Below are positions 57,963 to 64,000 of a DNA stretch of 64,000 bases, one piece after another. Origin of the DNA: Scortum barcoo (lineage: Eukaryota > Chordata > Actinopteri > Centrarchiformes > Terapontidae); NCBI GenBank assembly GCA_023238725.1, contig CM041548.1:9968752-10032751 (forward strand), written 5' to 3'. A program made the translations under genes and the position numbers. Every line of letters begins with the position of its first letter. Positions within the stretch are counted from its first letter, which is position 1. The notes beneath the pieces are model-generated. The model was not told the origin of the DNA. It saw only the letters and a list, made by a program, of their open reading frames with translations, and ran no database searches.

Positions 57963-58476
57963 CTGCGGGGATAAACAGACAGTCAGACCCGGGACCGGCT
58001 AACCACGGCGTGCGTAAAGGCGCGCAAAATGATCTCCGGCTGACAGATTCAATCCAAGGCAGGTCAGTGAATAAAGTGACAGGGCTGAAGTTTTAATAAA
58101 CAAAGGACAAAGGAGGAGTGTATCCATGGGTCAGCCAACAGCACTCTCACAGCAGCAGGTCAACTTTTTCATATTATGGATAGAAAATAAAATGAACATC
58201 TATTGACACCACACCTCTCTGACATTAGATTAACCTGCAAGCCGCACATTTTATGCTCATTGTCAGTGTGTTACCACATTATCACACGGATTTTAGTGCC
58301 ATTGCAACGACAGAAGATAAAACACATTCAAGTGCGCAGTGAATTTCCACAGACACTGACAATAAGCTAAAACCACACCAAAGTAACATTTTTTTTTACC
58401 AACTTCTGTTTAATTTTATGTTCAATTCAAACACACAAAGGAAACATAAACTCACCCCTAACAGTGTAGCAGCCAT
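56748..58476 (-). CDS. sp8: Transcription factor Sp8, two coding exons
   Basis: Sp8 is a nuclear GC/GT-box-binding regulator needed for limb/fin bud and brain patterning. The coding sequence is 58476-58456 plus 57962-56748, joined over a 493-bp GT/AG intron, giving 411 residues. The N-terminus reads MAATLLG then EEPRLGSTPLAML, the Sp-family start with its Sp box. Other blocks are KGFHPWRR, HPYESWFK and SAAWWDVGPGWVD. The buttonhead box CDCPNC is at about 255-260. Three C2H2 fingers follow at about 281-303, 311-333 and 341-361 with linkers HTGERPF and HTGEKRF. Recognition residues match the family (KTSHLKA, RSDELQR, RSDHLSK). Human SP8 has long Ala/Gly/Ser tracts, largely absent here. SP8 rather than SP9 is favoured by the WWDVG.GW(V/I)D block and by itgb8 next door. 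Fish have sp8a and sp8b; which one this is was not resolved. Confidence 0.94.
58456..58476 (-). CDS. sp8: sp8 exon 1: seven-codon start exon
   Basis: ATGGCTGCTACACTGTTAGG plus G, then donor GTGAGT. It encodes MAATLLG. Joining to GAGGAGCCCCGG in exon 2 recreates the conserved LLGEEPRLGSTPLA start, which fixes both splice sites. Confidence 0.92.
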
Positions 58477-58680
58477 GGTCCGCGCAGTGATATCTGTGTG
58501 TGTGTGTGTGTGTGTGTGTGCCTGGATGTGATCGCTCCGTGTTTCCTCTCTCTCTGCTTTAAGAGTTGAAGCTTCTTCGGGGCTTTGAAGTGCCGCTGAG
58601 AGCACGAGGACCAATCAGAGAGCAGCACGAGCCGTCTCCAAACTGTTTGCGCTCGAGGTCGTCGTAAATTTAAAGGAAGA
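58477..58680 (-). promoter_or_regulatory. sp8: sp8 5' UTR and proximal promoter
   Basis: Directly upstream of the start codon stands a GT/CA microsatellite (58495-58520). Further up is an inverted CCAAT box (CCAATCAGAG on the plus strand at 58611, reading ATTGG on the gene strand) and a TTTAAATTT stretch near 58667. The assignment is by position and motif only. Confidence 0.4.
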
Positions 58681-60858
58681 AAGAAAAAAAAAGTTATGGC
58701 TCCACGGTGTGCACAGAGTTGAAAACAATAAATTCAGAGAGGCTACTTGACCTAAACAGTGCTGGTTATTCTGAAAAAGTCACCCAACTGGCCACACACA
58801 CCCATGACTCGCTTCTATCTTACCTTGAACCAGTTATTTGTTTGTCTGTGATGACAGATTTATCACCACTTATTTACTTATTTACAGCTAAATTACTCAC
58901 AAGGCCCCATAATGAACCGGGCTCATGGGGCAAAATGCAAATATCCAGTGGATATCAGTTGGATGTTAAATTAGTGTGAAAATATGCACAATTTATCCAG
59001 CAAATAAATCTGTGAAAGTTCACCTCGCAGGTAGAGGGAGGCACCCACGTGGACTGTGTGAGATTTAGTGTGTTGAAAGCAGCCCGGCCTGATGTGTCAG
59101 GCAGCAGGCCTCTGTTTCAGCCAGGCGGAGGGGGGAGAGGCTGATGAATGAGAGGCCAGCCCGGTCCGTCCCATCCTGTCCTCCCTGGGGCGTTTCCAGT
59201 CAGCCCTGGGGGAGGGAAGGGAGGACACCACGGCGGCCTCTGCAATTTCATCTCATTCAACCAAAACAAATGTTGTCTTTCAAAAAATAAAAAAAGAAGA
59301 AGTAAAACACCTCTTCCTGAGCTTTTCCTTTATGGGGCGTTTAAATGGACAGCCAAGCTCGGGCCCTGACTGTAGGCCTATAACTGTTAGGAAAAACCTT
59401 TATCCCTTGAAAGTAAACAGGCAAATCCTCCTCTTAAATCAGGGATGGTTAACCAATATCACAAGGCACACCCTGGAAATAACCCGGAATGATCCTCAGC
59501 CTCTTAATATTCCAGCAAAATCAGAGAGGGAGCATTTCATTTGAATTTCAAATTTAATGAAACAGCAGGATTTAATCCACTTCCTTCATTTGTTTGGTAT
59601 TAACTGCTTCCCTGCCCTTTCTTCATCTCTCTCATTCTATGGCCAGCCCGAATGAAGTCAGCTGGACACACATAGATGGAGAAGTTAATCACATTCCTCA
59701 TCCACTCAGCCCGCCGACACCACACACCAACCCACCGTTTACGCCCGGGTGATTGATCGGGCACAAGATTAATTTTGGTGATGCTATGCAAAGACAAACA
59801 GTTCACTCAGTCAGAGAGCATATATTTCAGATTTTTCTTTAAGGAGATATTTTTCAAAATGTATAAAGATGTATAATAAGAGCGAAGGTCATGCACACGA
59901 CTTTAATTATTTTGGTTAAAACCAGACAGACTCTGAATTTTAGGACTTTAGGACCAATTTCTCCACTGTTTTGATCACGTGTAGAATTTTGTTCATCTTA
60001 ATCTGTGGCCTTTAAAAGTGCACATCTCAGCCATGGCTAACTTTAGGCTAAAACTAACTTAACTTTTTTTCAGTTTTATCTCTAGCTATTATCTGTGAAT
60101 AGAAAATATCCTTTTTTGAGAGCTGATGACTCTGTTACACTTTTGACTTTGGCAGAGTGCATCAGTGGTTAGGTTTTGGTGTGGGTAAGCTACTTTTAAA
60201 TCACAAAGTTAAATGTGTTAAGTTGTAAATGAATTCCTTTTATTGATTTCAGTGTACAGAGTAGCAAACCAGAGATTATTTTTAGGCTATAATTGATCCA
60301 AAGAAAGTTTGCTTTGTGAAACACGTTCTGTCACATTGTGTGTGAAGCTGCTGCATTTTGCAGTCTTTTTATCTGTCACCATTTGCCACGCAGACAGAAA
60401 AGTTGAACTTTTATTTAACTTTACTGCTTCTGTAGTTACTGCTCTCTTCCTTTGTAGGGCAGTGCTGTCCAGTGAAGCAATTACTCTACCTTTAAATATC
60501 AGTTTGGTGATTTCTAAAAAGTTTTTAAAAGTCAGTTATTAGAACAACTGAAAATGTAGTCAAGAACTTCAAGAAGTCCAGCTGACTTTCTTCAAACTCT
60601 AACCACGACCTGGATGAATTATAATCTTCACAGAAATATGCGGTATATTATGAATCTATTTGGGTGCTCCATGCTAATACACACCTCTTAGTGGACAAGA
60701 CAAATCTACAGTGTCCCAGGCTGCTGGCCCCTGGTTTCCCTCCACAGCCTGAGGCATGGCTGCATGCACAGGTGGAGTTTACAGTAGGCCATCTTGCCAT
60801 CCTCACGAGCCACCCAAACAGCTGTCCCTCTTTTAGATGCATTCTTTTCCCACACTGA

Positions 60859-60903
<45 letters not shown>

Positions 60904-62289
60904 TAAAAGGCCCCAATGAAACCCTGTCTGAGCCCCAACCTGTTCCTTTAGCAATGATAATGACCACATTATCACGCGCCATCGAACGTCAACAAAACAA
61001 GATTGTCGTGTGCTTTCCAATCACTTTGTGGGCACTGAGACAGAAAAAGCAGAGAGAAAAGAGTGAAATAAAGATCTGGCACTTCTTGGGGAGAGGGATG
61101 GGTGAAGTATTTTATTTCTCCTTGGTGTTTTCCACAACTCCTCTTTTGTCTGTATAGTCACAGTGATCCAGGGGGCAGGGCAGCCATCTTGGTCAGCTGC
61201 CCTGCTGGGACAATTAGCAGGAGAATCAGAGAGTCAAAAGACGAGCTGCTAAACATGACACGAAAAATATTCATCACAACCAGGGGGTGATCCAATCCAT
61301 TTGTGCAGGTGAAAGAAATAAAAGCTAATAGGCTGCAGATTCTGTGCAGCCCTGTGGTGCATTTGTGATCATGATGTTGATGCTTGGTGTAAAGATTCAT
61401 GCCTCCTCCTGAGTCTGACACTGCTCAAACTTCAAAAGTAATTTGGGGAAAAAAAGCTATTTACGTGTGCTTTAACGGAACCTTGATTGAAATTTTGGTG
61501 AAATTTTGATGAATGTTTCATCTGAGAAGGTTTCATGCCAGAAACACTGATAGCAACTTATCAAACCACCATACCAAACCAAGCAGCAGGTCAAAACCAA
61601 ACCATACCTCCACCTGTAGGTAAAAAAAAGCCCATTGAAATCACAACCACTGGTGCTTTATAGAGCTACACAGAGGTGGCGTATTCACTCAAATTTGCTT
61701 CAGCATTGTTTGTTTTATTTTTTCCCAAAGAAGTGTTTTAACTCTGTTGGTGGTTGTGATGTCTGATGATAAATGCTGACTATGGTTTACCCATTTTGTT
61801 ATCCACCACCACATCTCTTGCCACAGAGAAGTATCTTGAATTTGTCTTTTGATGCCCTTTAAATTCAACCGCTAAAACAAATTGAGAAGCGAAAAGTCAT
61901 GCAGGTGAGCCTTGTGCCAGGATGTGCCTGAAGCAGCTCCTCCTTGGCTTCCTGTAATTACTGCGTGGAGAGGGCACGTCCGCCGTCTGTCAGCACGGGG
62001 CTGATGGACGACTGTGGCAGGAGAGCAGGGAAAACGTGCTCAGGTTGCTGTGATGAAAACTTTCACATAAGTGATTTACAATATTCCCTTTCATCTGCTC
62101 TTTAAATAAAGGACAGATAAGTACTGAAACACTATACGCCTATTTTGCAATACGTTGTGCAATACTGTCATGTAAGTTCTCTTAATCACATCATATCAAA
62201 AGCTTTGTCAGCATGTTGTCATCAAATTCAAAGACAAAACATCTCAAGTATTCAGATGGTTTGCTTAAACAAAACTACTAATACCTTGT
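58681..62289. other. DNA upstream of sp8, no gene recognised
   Basis: AT-rich with a long GT microsatellite at 60861-60901. Developmental genes such as sp8 often have conserved enhancers in flanking deserts, but none can be recognised from one sequence. Confidence 0.4.
60861..60901. repeat. GT microsatellite
   Basis: Pure GT run of about 20 units. Confidence 0.95.
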
Positions 62290-62915
62290 GAACCTATTTA
62301 ACAAGTAAAATACCTTACCCTTAAATGTGACTTAAGTAAAAGTGTTTAGTATAATCAAGAAAAGGGTACTTAAAGTAATCAAGTCGAAGTACTTTAAAGT
62401 TAAAAAATGTCCTCTGTGACTGTCATACTATTATAGATTGTATTTTTTAAAATTATTATTCATGCATTAATGTAAAAGCAGGATTTTCCAGTTATAGCTG
62501 ATTGAGGTGGATGTTTTTTTAAACTATTTTTAATGATTTTCATTATGAATAAATCCACAGATAATTTTTTTCCATTTATTGATTGTTTGGTTTATAAAAA
62601 AATGCAACAGTGAGAAATGTCATCAATTATCCAGATCCAGAAAATTTTAAAAAATCTATTAAAATTACTTTTGAAAATTAAAGAAAAAGTAGCAGTTCCT
62701 CACACTTGAACATTTAAATAATGTTCTATCTAATAAAGTTTGATTTATGTAGTTTTATAATTACAGCTGTCAGCTAATTGTAGTGAAATAAATGTACAAT
62801 ATTTCCCTTCAAGATGTAGAGGAGTAGAAGTAGAAAGTGGCATGAAAAGACGAGACTGAACTAGTACCTCAGTACGGTACTTGAGTAAAAGTATCTAATT
62901 ACAATCCACCACTGC
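62290..62915 (-). repeat. Dispersed repeat, family B (copy 3, reverse orientation)
   Basis: In reverse complement it begins GCAGTGGTGGATTGTAATTA followed by GATACTTTTACTCAAGTACC and ends in sequence with TTTTACTTAAGTCAC. This matches the GTACTTTTACT-type family at 23.9 and 52.1 kb. The interior is diverged. Confidence 0.5.
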
Positions 62916-64000
62916 TTCAAAAGTACAATCACAGACGTGCTGATGTCTAACAGAAAACAGTCGAACAACGTGTAACACAGGTGTGAGTTTTCTCTGGTTG
63001 TGAATACATATTTTTCAGCAAAGAGAGCTGTTTTGCCAATCTCTCACAAAATCTATGAAAGTTTACCATATTTTTGCGTGTGTGTGCCTCTCTTTCACAC
63101 ACACAAACACACACACATAGAGGGGTCAGAAAGGTCATTTCTCATCATATGTAGCAGACTGAGGGAATCCTGGCCAATGTAATTACACTACTGAGGCGCT
63201 TCATTCACATTCATGTATACAGCACATCTCCATACACCAGAAAACACACTCATTCATGAAATGAGGGGATGGATTCATGGGCGAGGAGAGGAGAGGAGTG
63301 AGGCACAAGTTTGGGCTGAAGGTGAATTGAAATAGCATTTTATGAGTAGCATCTCTCTCTCTCTTTGTTCCACACACACACAAACACACACTTAGGTTAG
63401 GGTTGATGGATGCCTGGGGTTTGTTAAGTCATACATCACAGAGGTCATTTAACCTGCCAACACATCTGCTGTCTCTGCCCTCAGAAAGAGAGGAAGAGGT
63501 GGAGGGAGAAGAGAGATTTATAAAGGCGAGGGGGAGAATTATGCAGGGTGAGAGAGAATGAGACAGTGATTAGTAACCGGAGTGGATGAAAAGCTCTAAT
63601 TCTGTCTCTCCCTGTCTCACACACACACACACACACACACTTGCGCTGCAAAGCGGTATCTTTTTAACAACAAGCGTCTTCACCGAAGCTGCTTGCGTTA
63701 TGAGTTTCTCTGCTCCTCCATCAACTTTCCTCTTGTTTCTGTTAACTACTGACAATAAAGTGGCTGATTTATGCCGAGCGGCCTCTCCGTCCGCCAAGAT
63801 ATTAATGAGATGCGTCTGAAGGAGGAGTCCTCATTGATTTCTTCGAATGCTGTTGACGTTTGTGAGGTGGCTTTATCTCAGACACTTCAAACATGGGGGG
63901 GGTGTGTGCGTTGATTGTGGATCAGTAGCTTTTATCCACACACACTGCACCCTGTTGACTAACCACAATCTTCTGAGACTGTGTGTAACCTCCTCCCTCA
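62916..64000. other. Intergenic DNA, right end of window
   Basis: Holds CA runs (about 63100-63118, 63374-63390, 63618-63642). No coding exon was recognised. Confidence 0.4.

Noticed and set aside
56901..57974. 357-residue open frame antisense to sp8
   Set aside because: It mirrors the GC-rich zinc-finger exon; its sequence is Arg/Gly/Val-rich without known domains, and the sp8 frame explains the region.
1..64000. CRISPR arrays, operons, phage or other prokaryotic systems
   Set aside because: No direct-repeat/spacer array, Shine-Dalgarno-linked gene strings or prokaryotic genes were seen; the DNA is vertebrate.

Overview
This is nuclear DNA from a bony fish, most likely a percomorph teleost. 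The evidence is the split genes with GT/AG introns, the many CA/GT microsatellites, a fish-type RTE LINE, solo LTRs, and dispersed repeats typical of percomorph genomes. No bacterial operons, phage, CRISPR arrays or viral genes were seen.

Three host loci are well supported. (1) tmem196, first coding exon only, minus strand, 7498-7662; the rest of the gene was not found and probably lies beyond the left edge. (2) itgb8 (integrin beta-8), plus strand, sixteen coding exons from 40104 to 53892, with a CpG-rich 5' end and a poly(A) signal at 55522. (3) sp8 (three-zinc-finger Sp/buttonhead factor), minus strand, two coding exons, 58476-58456 and 57962-56748. itgb8 and sp8 converge tail to tail. The order and orientation tmem196(-) / itgb8(+) / sp8(-) match the human 7p21 block as I remember it, but macc1 and abcb5, which lie inside that block in human, were not seen.

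Layout. 1-1.4 kb: intergenic DNA with a dispersed repeat. 1.4-4.75 kb: a near full-length, decayed RTE-type LINE with a perfect 12-bp target-site duplication, inserted into that repeat. 4.8-9 kb: tmem196 exon 1, its GC-rich upstream region, a 35-bp perfect inverted repeat and a LINE tail. 9.7-13.6 kb: two decayed alpha-1,3-fucosyltransferase (GT10) pseudogenes in tandem, one split by a second LINE. 17.7-22.1 kb: a degenerate internally repeated element containing one solo LTR, then a second solo LTR with a 5-bp duplication. 22-39 kb: gene-poor DNA with scattered repeats. 39.5-55.5 kb: itgb8. 55.5-58.7 kb: sp8. 58.7-64 kb: sp8 upstream DNA without a recognised gene.

The most notable observation is in itgb8 exon 2. 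The PSI-domain reading frame changes inside the exon because of two extra bases in a GTGTGT run at 41355-41360. As written, the spliced mRNA would be frameshifted; this is either an assembly error or a disabling allele. No undescribed biological system could be supported.
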